Below, piece after piece: positions 1 to 11,096 of a stretch of DNA of 64,000 nt; the first letter of the stretch is position 1, and every line of letters begins with the position of its first letter. The stretch is from Xiphydria camelus (lineage: Eukaryota > Arthropoda > Insecta > Hymenoptera > Xiphydriidae), in the NCBI GenBank assembly GCA_963678675.1, contig OY783200.1, positions 20,288,190 through 20,352,189 on the forward strand, given 5' to 3'. A program made the translations under genes and the position numbers. The notes beneath the pieces were generated by a model, which saw only the letters and a list, made by a program, of their open reading frames with translations, was not told the DNA's origin and did no database searches.

Positions 1-903
1 CATTTTCGCAATATCGCATGATTTTGTGTCGGCTAGGTAGTATAATATATAACATCCGTCAATTAGATAAACTGTAATTATTGCAAAATTGCTAGATCGC
101 ACAGAAATAATGATATTGTGTTCTCTTGTTACATATTGTATGGTACATAACATTCCGTTATATTGGGATCCATCGTTCGTGTTATGTAACATACACGTAA
201 CAAAATCATAAATGTATCACAAGAGAAAGACGTAGGAGAGAGAGAGAGAGAGAGAGAGAATGTCGATATCAATTTCTCCCGCAGCATCCTATCAATGAGA
301 AGAAATTAAGCTCACCCTTTCTTCTCGAGATTTTGATAAAACGCTTGATCAGACTTGACAGAACGCGCGAGCGATGAGTGGCTTCCCAAGCTCTAAAACG
401 TGCTGAATCTCAAGAACGTGTTACTTCGATCCGGGGTCGTAGGAGTGAAGGGAAGGGGGGCGATAAAATAAAGGAGAGGGTCGCGGAGTCTGTTGTAATG
501 GGGGGAGAGCGGGCCGGACAGGGAATTATGATTCACTCTGGCGAAATCCTTGCTATCGCTTCGACCGACAAAATCCTCGAAGATGCTCCGACCATTTATC
601 AAAACTTAGAAAGAAAAAGAAAGAGAATATAGTGGCGAGAAGAGAGATGCTTGCCAAGGTTATCGTACGATTCTTGATTATACGGCGATCGATTCGGCGG
701 GAAGAAAAGGAACAAAATATGCGTGTATATGGTAGAGTATCTATGCAGCAAACACGAAATAAAAGTTATACGGTAGTTATACTAAAATTCCCGTATCAAC
801 TCTGTAACAGTTATATGTATGTATTGGGTTGTAACATAAATTTGGAATAAAAATTTATATTTTATGAAAAATTAATATAACAACAAAACGAAACAGAATT
901 GAT
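1..903. other. AT-rich flank without a gene
   Basis: No supportable gene. A GA microsatellite lies at about 235-259. Between 50 and 200 there are several short palindromic words of the type GTTATGTAAC, which recur at 1120-1225, 1880-2565, 29980-30080 and 54640-54770. The open frames at 378-850 are short, lack domain features and overlap frames on the other strand, so I treat them as chance. Confidence 0.5.
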
Positions 904-1101
904 TTAAACAAAATAATTGCCGTTATTATTGATGACCTTCTTCCACTTTTCACGCATAGAGCGAATTCCATCGGTGTAGAATTTGGTCGGTTTCAACCTG
1001 AAGAAATCTTCGAGCACCTCCCTGACCTCGTCCATTTCAGCGAAGCGCCTGCCGCGCAAGTAGTGATCCATCGATCGGAACAGATGGTAGCCGGACGGCG
1101 C
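904..1101 (-). pseudogene. mariner transposase C-terminal remnant
   Basis: Read on the minus strand, about 65 codons run open to a stop at 906-904. The product has the hallmarks of the C-terminus of mariner-family transposases: a YHLFRSMDHYLRG segment, an acidic helix around EVLEDFF, then FYTDGIRSMREKW and a final KVINNNGNYFV. Everything upstream is missing: the helix-turn-helix domain and the DD34D catalytic core are not found beyond 1101, where the sequence turns AT-rich. It is therefore a 5'-truncated, inactive fragment. The last ~60 residues match the family so well that decay looks recent or only moderate. I see no terminal inverted repeat beside it. Recognition rests on family knowledge; the truncation is seen directly. 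Confidence 0.8.
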
Positions 1102-1119
1102 TTGTTATATAAATTTAAC

Positions 1120-1225
1120 GTGTTGTGTTATGTTATATATTAGTAATATAGGTAGCGGAGGGAATTTATAATATAACTGCAATATATAATAGTTACTTTG
1201 TATTTACCAGGAAACGAAGAAATGC
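1120..1225. repeat. dispersed GTTATAT-rich repeat, copy 1
   Basis: A stretch with repeated TTATAT/ATATAAC words that ends in GTTACTTTGTATTTACC and, a little later, GAAATGCC. The same ending occurs at 30040-30080, and related motif clusters occur at 1880-2565 and 54640-54770. It looks like one copy of a dispersed noncoding repeat; boundaries are approximate. Confidence 0.45.
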
Positions 1226-1804
1226 CAATCTAGGATTTTTTCCCAGTTTGATTCAAGTGATATTTGGAAACAATAAAAGAAAATCTAGTTTGAATAGAGA
1301 GAGAAGATACCTCAGCACAAAATAAAATAAAAATTTTGTATACCTTACATTCGAATATACGATATGAATAAAATAATATATTTCGAGAATTTTCAAGCGT
1401 GATGAACGTAGAGAGGGTTTGACAAGGAAATATCAAAATTCATTAAAGTCATGGGCATTCACCGCGATGGCGAGGATACAGGAAAAACACATACGGACCG
1501 TATTAGTATTTTCTATACATAAATATTTACGCGCGTAAATAGACTGAGGCGAGTGTAAAGGCGAAAACAATTTCTTTTCGACGCTATGTGCATGCGGCGA
1601 GGAAACCGAAGAGTTTTCGAACATGGCAAAAGCGATACCCATTCGCGCGCTTGAAAGTCGACCCGCGATGCCTGTAAACGTTTCCCTATCTGAAGATAGA
1701 TATCCAACCGGATAAAGAAAACGAAGGGAAATGATCCAGGAAAGTTTGGGATAAATCATTCCCTGTGGCTGACGAAGAAATCTGATACTTGTCAATTTAC
1801 TTAT
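1226..1804. other. no gene seen
   Basis: Mixed AT-rich sequence with a slightly GC-richer part at 1440-1780. The minus-strand open frame at 1433-1795 has no recognisable domain and overlaps another frame, so I do not call it. Confidence 0.45.
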
Positions 1805-2634
1805 TCATTTATCAGACTATTTTTCTTATAGCTGGAACTTTTGAAGGGATATTCAAAAGATGATTCGATGTATATCAATTTACTGATTCCTCGGTAGACA
1901 CAGTTCGTAACTGTAATGTAACTCAGAGGTAACAAATAATATTACATTTGGTGTATTCATGTTATGTAACAGAGACATTACGTGGAGTTTATATGTGATG
2001 TTAAATTGTTACCTTTTCATGCGATATTACAGTTATATCTCATGGTTATTTTTATGTATCATTATAACGATGATATGAAGAATCGTATATCGTCGCCCTA
2101 ATAAGAAAAGTGCCTAACTGCATTTCAGAAAACTTTACAGGAGAGAAGAAAAACCATTTATTTAGACGTGATTCTAATAGATGGCAACAAAATTAAGTTT
2201 TTGCAAACAGTGGAGTTAGGCACTTCTCTTATTAGGGCGACGATATGCATCCACTTCTTTTATTTAAATTTTTCAGAAATATATTATCATTAGCATATAT
2301 TATTAATTACCCAGAACTATTGTTTTAATCAGTTTTCAGTTGAATAAATGTACTTATTCTGGTGCAGTAATGTAATAAAAACTCTGAATTAGTTATTAAA
2401 TAATCATATAACAGTGTTATATAATGCATTACCTCCTGGAAAGAGAAATTTTATAATTTTTTATAATTTGCATGTAAGAAACCTATAATACTCATATAAC
2501 AATACCTGTTACATTTCACTTGATAGTGGCAATATATTATAATAGCCATATAACTGTGTTCACCGGGTCATTTATTGGACTATTTTTCTCGCAGCTGAAA
2601 TTCTTGAAAGGACATTCATAAGAGGATTGAACGC
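1805..2634. repeat. segment bounded by ~66-bp direct repeats
   Basis: The sequence at 1805-1869 (starting TCATTTATCAGACTATTTTT) is repeated in the same orientation, diverged, at 2568-2634 (TCATTTATTGGACTATTTTT). Between them lie many ATATAAC/GTTATAT words and one complete small TIR element (2090-2243). This could be an old insertion flanked by direct repeats or a tandem duplication filled by later insertions. No coding capacity is seen. Confidence 0.5.
2090..2243. mobile_element. MITE with 30-bp TIRs and TA target duplication
   Basis: A 154-bp element. The left end TCGTCGCCCTAATAAGA continues to AAGTGCCTAAC and is matched in inverted orientation at the right end with one mismatch over about 28 bases. 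It is flanked by TA on both sides (2088-2089 and 2244-2245), as expected for Tc1/mariner-mobilised non-autonomous elements. It has no coding capacity. It sits inside the direct-repeat-bounded segment, so it is younger than that segment. Confidence 0.8.
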
Positions 2635-3471
2635 ATAAAAGATAATACAAAATAATCGTTCGTATTATGTAAAATCTCAAATATTTTGAAGGATATTTCT
2701 AGGATATTTTGCATTGACCAAAAAAATGAATTCTCATCTTCTCAAAGATATTGCAGATTAAATATAAAAACAAGTGTTCTCTCAATGGCATTACAATTTA
2801 CATCATCCCTATCTTTTCTAAATGCAATATTAACTTGTACTGCGCTTAAATGCCTTAATCCTCCATTAATGAAAGATAAATTAAATAACACAAATTAACG
2901 ATTGTAAGAATATCTCTCTCGCTCCACTAAAAGTGTTTTCCTTGGAAAATATATAATTTCCAACTTCACTTGCGGCTAGACGTTTAATTTTCGTTCGATC
3001 CGACCGCTTCGTGTCGCCGGAAGAAAATCACGCGAACTCGCAAAGGGTTCGAGCCTTCGGGCGAGCGAGAGCACCACCGCGCGGAAATATACGTCCCTTT
3101 GATCCTCCAAATTGCTCCGGCAGCACGTTTGACGAAGTGGCTCGGAATATCCATCTGGAAGATGCAATTTCCCGAAAAAACGACAAACTCGTTCTCCCTT
3201 CACCTTCTCCCCGAAAAACGGCATAAAAACGTAATTGAAACAACCGGGGTCTGCAAGGCGAAGCTCCACCTTGGCCGCGGGGCGAAGAAAAAGCTCTAGG
3301 AAATGCTTTTAGACGAAACCCTGCGGCGTATCATTTTCTGAAAATACACGAATGCATTTACCGCAGTTGCATGGGAAGTCCGAGTAAAAGCAATGTAATT
3401 TCAAATACGGCGGAATACAAATTTCGTTAGGGCAAGAAAATATAGCGCGCCTTTGAGGATCGTTCATCTTT
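2635..3471. other. no gene seen; GC-richer block at 2970-3300
   Basis: 2635-2970 is AT-rich. 2970-3300 is GC-richer, with overlapping open frames on both strands, none with recognisable domains. This looks like conserved noncoding or CpG-bearing DNA rather than an exon; I see no convincing splice sites. Confidence 0.4.
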
Positions 3472-3769
3472 CAGCAAGATCCCAAGCATACATCCAGAGT
3501 TGCAAAACAGTTCTTCGTGAATAATAGGTAATATCGAATTACATCCTCAACCTCTCCAAAACCCCGATTTAAATCCCATTGAGTATTTATAGGATCACTT
3601 GGATCGTAAAATATCATCCAACATGCGAATGCCCAAGCCATCTTTCACGACTGCACTAATGAAAGCCTGATCGGAAATCGATCAAAATGCTATACAAAAA
3701 TTAATTGCGAGTATGCCGAGACGACTTCAAGCTGCGATTAAAGCCAACGGCTTTCAAACTCTCTATTGA
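3472..3769 (+). pseudogene. Tc1-like transposase C-terminal pseudogene
   Basis: The plus strand encodes the end of a Tc1-family DD34E transposase. First comes QQDPKHTSRVAKQFFVNN, which contains the second catalytic Asp region and lacks a residue or two of the usual QQDNDPKHT. A frameshift follows, then NPDLNPIEYL, the segment leading to the catalytic Glu (here IE). The end is SMPRRLQAAIKANG and a natural stop at 3767-3769. Two in-frame stops replace tryptophan codons: TAG after IEYL and TGA after TALMKA. The N-terminal DNA-binding half is absent. The element is dead. Family assignment is from well-known motifs; the disablements are seen directly. Confidence 0.88.
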
Positions 3770-4359
3770 AATCAGAATGACAGCTGTGATTATCATATTT
3801 CAACTTATTTTCTGATTATTTATTTTTGATGTTAAATATTAAATTTAATTATTTCTATTCGAAGTGTAATTAAAGATCACTCATTTTTATTATACATAGT
3901 TGATAAAGCATAATATGCACTTCTTCAAAAACTTTCCAGTCGTCTGAAAAATTTAAACGCGTTTTCGAAACCACCCCATTTAATATCGTGCGAATATAGA
4001 GAGGAGACATTTCTTTCAAATCGTCGCGCTACTTTAATGAACGTAGTCCAGTTAAAAATCGTAATGTAGGACGAGGAAGAATCCCGATTCGAAATGCGAA
4101 CTGACGAAGATATGTAGATTTTGAACAATATTTTTAACTCACTATCAGACTTGAAAGACTGCGAAAGTTTGGCATATAGACCACAGGAAATAGAATTATT
4201 GATTAGTATAATTTTTCTTAGGAGTACAATAAAAAATGTTAATAGTCTATACCAGAGAAATATGATTTATTTTGACTGAAAGAAAATAAAAAACAAAGAA
4301 AATGAATTCCAATACTCGGGAATTTATGAGATCAAAGTACATGTCATTTTCAAAGGAAC
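3770..4359. other. AT-rich, no gene seen
   Basis: Follows the Tc1 remnant and may include its decayed 3' flank, but I could not find a convincing terminal repeat. No coding frame of interest. Confidence 0.45.
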
Positions 4360-4989
4360 TACTATGTATTCTGGACGTACGGACGGGGGGTGTGATATCC
4401 CCTTTAATTCACCGCCGCATTTAATCCGAGAGGTCCGGGTAGAAATAGTAGCACGAGGCGATACACATACCGGAGAAACCCCATTCAAAATGCACGCGTC
4501 TGGTGCAACGGAGGAACGGAGATTTCGGACAATATCTCCGGTGCACCACCGGACCGTAACCGTCGACAGCTTTAGATGGGCAGTAAGTCCCCCAACTAAA
4601 TTTCCCTGTAGGACGAGTTACACCTGAGAAGTTCAATCGATCGATTTTCGACCAGAGTGCTCCATTCGCAGCATATACCAGCGATCACAGGGGACGCTAA
4701 AATAGTGAAAAGAGAAATACCATAAGATGTAAAGAGGGGCTCGTGAGAGCCACTTACCTGCGAGAGCACGAACGGTTATCGTAAAGCGAAGGAACGTAAA
4801 AATAATACGAGCGTTAGAGCGTGTAGACAATTCATGGACGACTCCGCATTAAATAATTCATGGGGAATTGAGGCGGGGGTATGGGGGGATGTCAGGAGGG
4901 GGGTGATTTCTGACAAGGTGCTACCGCCGTAACGGTGAAGCGCAGGCGCACTCCATACCTTCCGCATCCACTTTCCACAGGTAACACAA
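4360..4989. other. GC-rich block with a consensus splice donor on minus strand
   Basis: 4360-4640 is GC-rich and non-repetitive. On the minus strand a perfect consensus donor CAG|GTAAGTGG lies with its junction near 4757, downstream (in minus-strand sense) of a 60-150 base open stretch at 4760-4990. That is compatible with a 5' exon of a minus-strand gene, but no protein domain or conserved start supports it. 4880-4910 is a G-rich run. I leave this as a possible untranslated or short coding exon only. Confidence 0.25.
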
Positions 4990-5052
4990 CCCAAGTAGCA
5001 AAACTAATTTTATAAAGGCTGTTAGAACTGCTATACAACATATCTTATATAA

Positions 5053-5841
5053 CCCGTAACTGGTGAGGTGAATTTTTTGTAACGTAATTGGTGACGTTGG
5101 GTTATAGATACCCAATTTTTTTTTGACCCTGCTGCGCAACTAGTTCGGAAAAAATAAAATATTTCAATAGAAATCAAGAAAGTAACTTTTATTCATTGTG
5201 GCTCAGAAATTTTTACTACAAAAAATTCGTAGAATCCAACAAAAAAATCGATCTTACACTCCTATGCGGAAAATGAAAAAAATATGTATTAACCTATGTA
5301 ATCAAACATTTTTGTACATTTTTATGAACTTAAAAAAAAACACTGTTACACATTTATTCTAAAAATATTAATTAACCTAAATAAAATGTTTTGGTAATAT
5401 AGAATGTAACATATAATTAAAATGCAAGCTTTCATTCGATACATTCGCGGCACATGGGAACTATGCAGCTTCCGCAAATCGGCACTTTGCACGTATTGCA
5501 GATTTTCTTAGTCTTTCTGTCAGAGCCGGGTGGGCACTTCCTGCATCTTACTTGTTTATCCAACTCCTGTCTGACTTCTTATGGAAGTGGTTTTTGCGTT
5601 TTTGCGTTTTGGTTAATTGTTACGTAACTGGTGAGGTCGGGTTAAAAATACCCCGAGTTTCCGAAATTCGCGAATAAAATCAGACGCAGCTCTGTTAGCG
5701 GGTGTACTCTCGCCGAGCCGACAGGCGGTGAACTGACTTGAAGGTACTTGAGTAAGCAGCGTCTTCGAGGACAATGTTTGTTGCCAGTGGCGTACTACAA
5801 TTTCGTCTGGGTATTTAATACCCAACCTCACCAGTTACGGG
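5053..5841 (-). mobile_element. decayed piggyBac-like element, ATAA target duplication
   Basis: A 789-bp element bounded by the perfect inverted repeat CCCGTAACTGGTGAGGT, flanked on both sides by ATAA (5049-5052 and 5842-5845). Subterminal repeats of the same word occur internally near 5081-5115 and 5617-5655, each followed by a GGGT(T)...ATACCC word. A minus-strand relic of a piggyBac-type cysteine-rich C-terminal domain lies inside (5432-5554). Typical piggyBac duplications are TTAA, so ATAA on both flanks is either a variant target or a mutated pair. It inserted into the motif-rich composite around it. Confidence 0.65.
5432..5554 (-). pseudogene. piggyBac-type cysteine-rich C-terminal domain relic
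   Basis: On the minus strand about 40 codons end at a stop at 5434-5432. They encode a cysteine cluster: CRKC, then CNTC, then CGSC and CREC, with basic residues between (DRKTKKIC). This spacing resembles the C-terminal ring-like cysteine-rich domain that follows the catalytic core in piggyBac transposases and binds the ends of the element. The reading frame is broken by a stop just upstream, and the DDD catalytic core is not present between the inverted repeats. Assignment is moderately sure; another Cys-rich zinc domain is possible, but the flanking inverted repeats support piggyBac. Confidence 0.6.
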
Positions 5842-6262
5842 ATAAACGTGAAAATCTTATAATGTGGCTATAACCCACTATACAATGTCTTTACAACCAA
5901 AAAGGGCCCCGGTTTATACAACAGTTCAGTACTTTTAGAAGATCCTTTAGTAAACTACACAACCGTTATAAGATAATCAATGTGATGATTATAAAACTGC
6001 TTTGTAAGTATGTCTTCAGGAGAGATTACTTATACAATACATTTACAAAACTGTTTGAGAACTGCTATAAAACTATTGTATAGTAGTGCCATTATTCCGC
6101 GGTTTAAGTGTATTTTACTTTTTATCGCCTCGAGCTGTGGCGAAAAGAAAAGTGATGTCGCCATCCGTCGGTATACGTCCACAGGACTGCTAACCCGCCC
6201 TGCCAACCCGCCTTAGTTAGTGGTGTCGGTTTTTTTTCCATACCCTACCGGGACTCGACATG

Positions 6263-6450
6263 ACATGACAGTGACTGCTCTCGAAGGTTCTTCTCATTAA
6301 ATTTTATAAAATAATTTGATACTTTCTTTTTCAAAACAGTAGCGATTATGATAATTAATCATTCATTTTTTATGGAATAATTCGATACAATTTGCACTGT
6401 TTGTAACACCATTATTATATCAATTTTGTTATTTTTTAATTTAAAAATTT
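6263..6450 (+). repeat. ~190-bp dispersed repeat, copy A
   Basis: Nearly the same sequence occurs in reverse complement at 28357-28544, sharing ACATGACAGTGACTGCTCTC at one end and the A/T-rich TTGTTATTTTTTAATTT at the other. No terminal repeats or coding capacity. The two copies are about 22 kb apart. Confidence 0.8.
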
Positions 6451-7145
6451 TATGAAGACAGTGCATTCACGATAAATTTACGAAGTATTTGCACGTCGTT
6501 AACACGTTCCGTGGCGGACCGATTTTTTAAGACTTTCCGTTCAGGCCGCGTGGGACGTATACGGCTTAATCTATTCTAGTATTATTAGGTTATGTATGTA
6601 TAAACAGATTTTATAACGCAGAACTTGAGATAACTTTATTCCTGGGAACTACATTTTTATTCTATAAGCTCTTTATAAGAGAGTACACTGTTGTAGTTAC
6701 AGGATGATTATAAAATCCTTTCATATACTTATTGTGTAATGTGTTTACTTCTGCGTAAAGTAACAATCTTATTACTTTTCTTAAGGAACCTCAATACAAT
6801 TGTTTATACAACTTCCATTACAGCTAACTTTTAACGTCGCTAATACAATAGCTATATGCAGCTGTATTACAATTTGTATAAGATTCTTTTAAAATAATTT
6901 TATAAGGATTATATATATATATAAGACGTTATGCAATTGTTACAAAATTTGTAGACTTACAGTAGTTTATTTGTCCTATAATATGAGTTGTAAGAACGTC
7001 TATGCAACAGCATTACAGAGACCCTTTATATAACGACAAAATTGTCGTATTGAGACGCTTTAAAAAATGAAGCTATTCTTCAAGCGGTGCTATACGATAG
7101 TTATGAAATCATATCGTTCTTTTAGAGGTCTATTCTGCTAGTTGA

Positions 7146-7553
7146 GAAGGCTACTGCTGCAGCGATGCAGCGGTATTTCGTGCACTCGACGCAAAAAGAG
7201 GAGCTTCGTCGTCGGGCTTCTGACGTTCGTGTTTATTTACGAAGCTACGACGTCTTTGCTGCATCGCGTCTTTCCCCCGGTTCCACTTCCATCCCTATAT
7301 TTCGCCCGCCGTACGGGAGCGTCTGTCTGAGGGAGATGACGGGGGACCACCCGATTCCCACTCTCCTCTTATTTGTTCCTCTCTGTCAATTGTCGCAGCG
7401 TCGGTTATTTCCACGGATTTCAGCTGTGCAAACGTCGGCGTGTTGTCCCAGATGGGGAATCTGTATTCCAAAGATGACGATGTATTGGGTTGGAATGCTA
7501 CTGTATATTTCTGATGTGCTTCGTAGCTGATAAGAGCGACAGTCAACGTGATA
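7146..7553. other. GC-richer stretch, no confident gene
   Basis: Open frames exist on both strands (7165-7530 plus, 7295-7693 minus) and overlap one another, so at most one could be real. Neither shows a domain, signal peptide or splice context that I recognise. Confidence 0.4.
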
Positions 7554-7754
7554 TACAGGGTCCGAGAGTAAGTGGAGCTTATTTCGAATTTACTGTGTAC
7601 CTGAACCAATAGAGGCTCGGTTAGATTTTCTATTAATAACAGATGGCTATAGTGACAGCAAGGGAGGCTAACCGAGCCGCTATTGGTTCGCATATGCGGA
7701 CAACTTCGAAGTATACTCTATCCGCCCTTAGAGCCTGGGCGTAAACACCCTGTA
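7554..7754. mobile_element. foldback MITE with TACAGGGT ends
   Basis: A 201-bp element with ends TACAGGGT and ACCCTGTA. Internal arms pair further: CCAATAGAGGCTCGGTTA near 7609-7626 matches TAACCGAGCCGCTATTGG near 7669-7687. A TA dinucleotide at each end is a plausible target duplication. No coding capacity. Confidence 0.75.
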
Positions 7755-8310
7755 CATCGATGCTATGGTGCTGAACTGATTGGAATACTAGCTATTGTTA
7801 CTGACCATCATCTTACAAACATCCTCTGCAAAATATAATACGTTCATAATTAATTACTTTTTTACGATCGACGATCGATAGCATACTGCATTCCATCGGC
7901 GGCCGACGCATGGTGGGGGGACGCGATTAGTGGGGGGGGGGGGAGGTTTCGGGTCGGTCGGTCGGTTGATCGGTCGTAGATCCGAAAAACTATTTTATAG
8001 AATAGAAAGAAGATTAAGTCATATCCTTAAAAAAACTGACCGCTATTAAGGTAGCTTTATAGCCATTAAGGTCTTAATAGCCGGGTGGTTAAGTCCAGTA
8101 TTCGGACAGCCATATAAATTTGCGTATCATATTTTATCAGGCGTTATTTATCAATGTTTAATTGGTCACTTTTCCAGAAAAGTTAGTAATTGGTATCGAA
8201 TACGCTACTATAAAATGAGAACAAAATAATATTTTCGACTACTGATGTTATTACGCTCGTCCATCTCGATCGTACAATCTGTTTAAATATAATACATTCA
8301 TATATGTATG
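7755..8310. other. no gene; G-run and GGTC microsatellite
   Basis: 7909-7945 carries G runs of 6 and about 12 bases, followed by GGTCGGTCGGTCGGTTG repeats. It could form a G-quadruplex. The rest is AT-rich without features. Confidence 0.5.
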
Positions 8311-8676
8311 TACATGGTTATTCACTGGACCTGCAATATAACAAATATAACATATACGATTTGTGGAACTACGTATAGATGATGAGCATCATTGTTGATT
8401 GATCGTGGTGGGTAGGAGAGGTTAAGCAACTGTAATAATGAAACTCTTAAACTAAGATAGGTGCCTACGTCTGATTCTTAACAGTGAAATTACTCTAGCT
8501 CTAGTTAAAATCAGGAGTGCCTACCTCAGTTTAAGAGTTTCATTATTACAATTGCCGATCCTGCTTAACCTCTCCTATCCGCCACCATCAATCAATGATG
8601 ATGCTCATCGTCTTCAGTTCCACAAATCGTAATCATTATATTTGTTATGTTGTAGGAATAGTGATAACCCTACATG
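8311..8676. mobile_element. long foldback element (~160-bp arms)
   Basis: An almost complete palindrome. The left arm runs from ACATGGTTATTCACTGG through TACGATTTGTGGAACT, GATGAGCATCATTG and TAGGAGAGGTTAAGC to AATGAAACTCTTAAACT. All of these recur in inverted order on the right, ending near 8676. The spacer is about 20-40 bases around 8490-8510. A transcript would form a hairpin of roughly 366 nt. It could be a foldback MITE or a source of hairpin small RNA. No protein. Confidence 0.75.
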
Positions 8677-9419
8677 TCAAGCCTAGAAGAAACCTACAAG
8701 GAGATACAGTTAATTCCTACATGCTTTTAGGCTCGAGAAAGTATCTTTACGACGCAGGGCGGTGCTGAAGAAAAGCGAGTCTGAAGTCATAAGGGATACG
8801 TAATTCGAAACGACAACACGGCATAGGTGATGGCCATTTACGAGTGGCGTCGCGACGCCGGCGTCGTCCACTCGTCGACCATAACCGTTATCCACTTCTC
8901 TCTTTACCGAAGCTGAAGAGGGAAACGGAGTATCCTCCCGTATATGTAGGCAGAAGTATCATACATACACACGTACCAGCCTGGAGTCGTATACAAATGA
9001 AATTAGTAATAAAAACATTCTCTCCAGCATCGTTCCAAACCGCATGCTTTACGAGCAACGAAAGGGGCATCGAACGACGCGTTTACGCGCGTCGATAAAG
9101 TTCGGACGACGGACGCCGCTTCGAAAAATGTGAGCGCCCAGAGGTTGAGGGTGGAATAAAATTTGACGAAAATTGACGTAGATCGGAAGAAATTATTTAA
9201 TGTAGCTGCTGGTTAATTGTGATGCCAGTGGGATGAAGAGACTTCAAATTATTTTATCATTAGTTTACTGTTATAATAAATATCTCCCATAATCGATTAA
9301 ATGTTGACGATTTGAGCATTGAATAAACATCACATTATTACTGATAACTATACTTTGGTTAGAGTTATTACTCACCCAGTCTTTGTTTTAGTTCTCGACT
9401 TAACATACTGCTGTGTCTC
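8677..9419. other. no gene seen
   Basis: Moderate GC at 8710-9100 with overlapping short frames on both strands, then AT-rich DNA. Nothing I can assign. Confidence 0.4.
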
Positions 9420-9990
9420 TCGATGACGTAGGAGGATTAAATACATCGCATAGATTGCCTGTAAGGGATGTTATGGCCCAATCTCAATAGATCTGAAATA
9501 TCTCCGACTCTCGGGATCAGTAGCATTCTTTATATCACCAAAAGTGACGCTCCACTTCTCGAGACGCCAAAGAGGATAACGTTCCTCGGCTCACTTATAA
9601 GTCTGAATTTCTTCGGAGAACGGATCCTTCTCAACCTTCGTTACTCTTTGAAGCACTTTACCCTACGCGGGGTCTTTGTTCACCCACGTAAAGTCGCTCC
9701 CTCGAAAGTCCTTCGTTCTTCGAATTCTCGTAGTCGCCACTGGACGGTGCCAAATGTCGCAAACTTTGGGCTTGCGATGAGTTTTCAAGTTTACGGTGAA
9801 CCAGTCGTTAATCGAACGAGTTATAACGACACCCCCGAAAGTGGGACAGGGACAACAACAGCTGTGACCTTAAAATTGACCGCGCCTAAACGGCAATTCA
9901 TTAACGAGATTGCTGCCCGCTCGCGGGGTGAATTGGGTCGTTAAAGACTCGCGCGCGCCTCTTGTTTGGGGATAAACATTTTGGGGTGGT
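9420..9990. other. GC-rich stretch, possible LTR remnant
   Basis: A 158-codon plus-strand frame (9468-9944) is open here but has no recognisable domain and a composition typical of chance frames. On the minus strand, TTTGCGACA at about 9757-9765 is followed by TT and then TGGCACCGTCCAGTGGCG. That has the layout of an LTR end next to a primer-binding site, but I cannot match the candidate site to a tRNA from memory and no partner LTR is in view. I leave it unassigned. Confidence 0.25.
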
Positions 9991-11096
9991 GCGAGGAGAT
10001 GAGGGGAATGCAATATCTCGACAGCCAAACGTCATTAAACGCGAATAACGGCCTGTATGCTATTTCGTTCAGTTAAATGAAATGGTATGGTGTAATTAGT
10101 GTTTTTAAAGTTAAAACGCGCCTAATACATCAAAGTAATACCATCGCATAATCGCGTATTTCAGACTGTGTTAAAATTTGGCATATACATTATTCAATAT
10201 TTATGCAATTTAAATAAAACTGACTGACCTCAAGCCGAGATATACTCGAAATTGACATCATTTATATGTAACTAATGTACAAACCATGCACCAAATACAC
10301 ATTAATTCTACCGTTAAAACGGCGTGTAAGAATTGAATAAAAAACTAGAGAATATTCGAGAAAAATGACATAAATATTTTGAAAAAATTCAAAAATAATT
10401 TATCGTCTACTTTTAGCTTAAAAAATGATGACATCTACATCGCAGCTGATTCGACATTTTCACTTATTTTCACGTCCAATTGCAAAATCTCTATTGTAAG
10501 GAATACAACAGACGACATATTCATTGATATCAGCTGATGCATAACGTTGTCATGATTGTCATTCGTGAATAGTTCTAGTAAAAAATTTACTGCAACTGGC
10601 GATGGCGTGAAGAAAGTAGTTAATGTAAGAAATTTTGCGATGATAGATAACGCTCCTTGTATTGTAAATCAGAAGGTATCATCAGTGTGTTTTATGTTAT
10701 ATAGATCCTTCTACGAAAACCAAATTGAATTACAAAATTTTAAAACAGGTACATGAGATGAAATTTTTGGTTGAGACTGTCGCGTTGGTATCACCTTCAG
10801 GTAATATGTATGTGTTTGTTCTACAACTTTGCTTCCGCCGTTTTTCCCAATAGCCATCTATAGAAGAACAACGGGAGCAAAGTTGTACACATAATACAAT
10901 GTCCTTCTGGAATTTAAAACACTGCCATTGTGTGTGGAATTCTGAAGTCTTAGAGTAATTTTAATTATTTTTTTTACAATTTAAAAACTATATCATGCGG
11001 CCATTTCTCTTCTTGAAATCGCTCCGATGAAGATCTCGAGGATAAATGTTTTTTCAATGCTTCATTACGTCTTCTCTCTAGTAGTTCCTCGTCGGT
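9991..11096. other. AT-rich, no gene; short hairpin inside
   Basis: Noncoding. At 10820-10888 a small inverted repeat pairs TCTACAACTTTGCTTCCG with an imperfect complement ending in GAGCAAAGTTGTACA. The same word, ACTTTGCTTCCGCCGTTTT, forms part of the terminal repeats of the element at 23208-24143. This suggests a shortened relative. Confidence 0.45.

Larger units (their letters stand above)
4990..7145. mobile_element. composite element saturated with TATACAA/TTATAAAAC motifs
   Basis: From 4990 to 5049, 5846 to about 6100 and 6590 to 7145 the sequence is dominated by variants of one short motif in both orientations, such as CTATACAAC, TTATAAAACTG, TTATACAAC and ACAATTTGTATAAG. The outer ends look like weak inverted repeats (CAAGTAGCAAAACTA on the left, TCTATTCTGCTAGTTG on the right). 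The motif island is interrupted by a piggyBac-like element (5053-5841) and by a segment at about 6100-6590 that includes a dispersed repeat. I read this as one old non-autonomous element with later nested insertions. There is no coding capacity of its own. Confidence 0.45.

Noticed and set aside
3011..3299. Frames on both strands at 2976-3299
   Set aside because: Mutually overlapping, compositional, and without recognisable motifs.
9468..9944. 158-codon plus-strand frame
   Set aside because: No domain, no splice or start context, GC-rich background; possible LTR remnant on the other strand.
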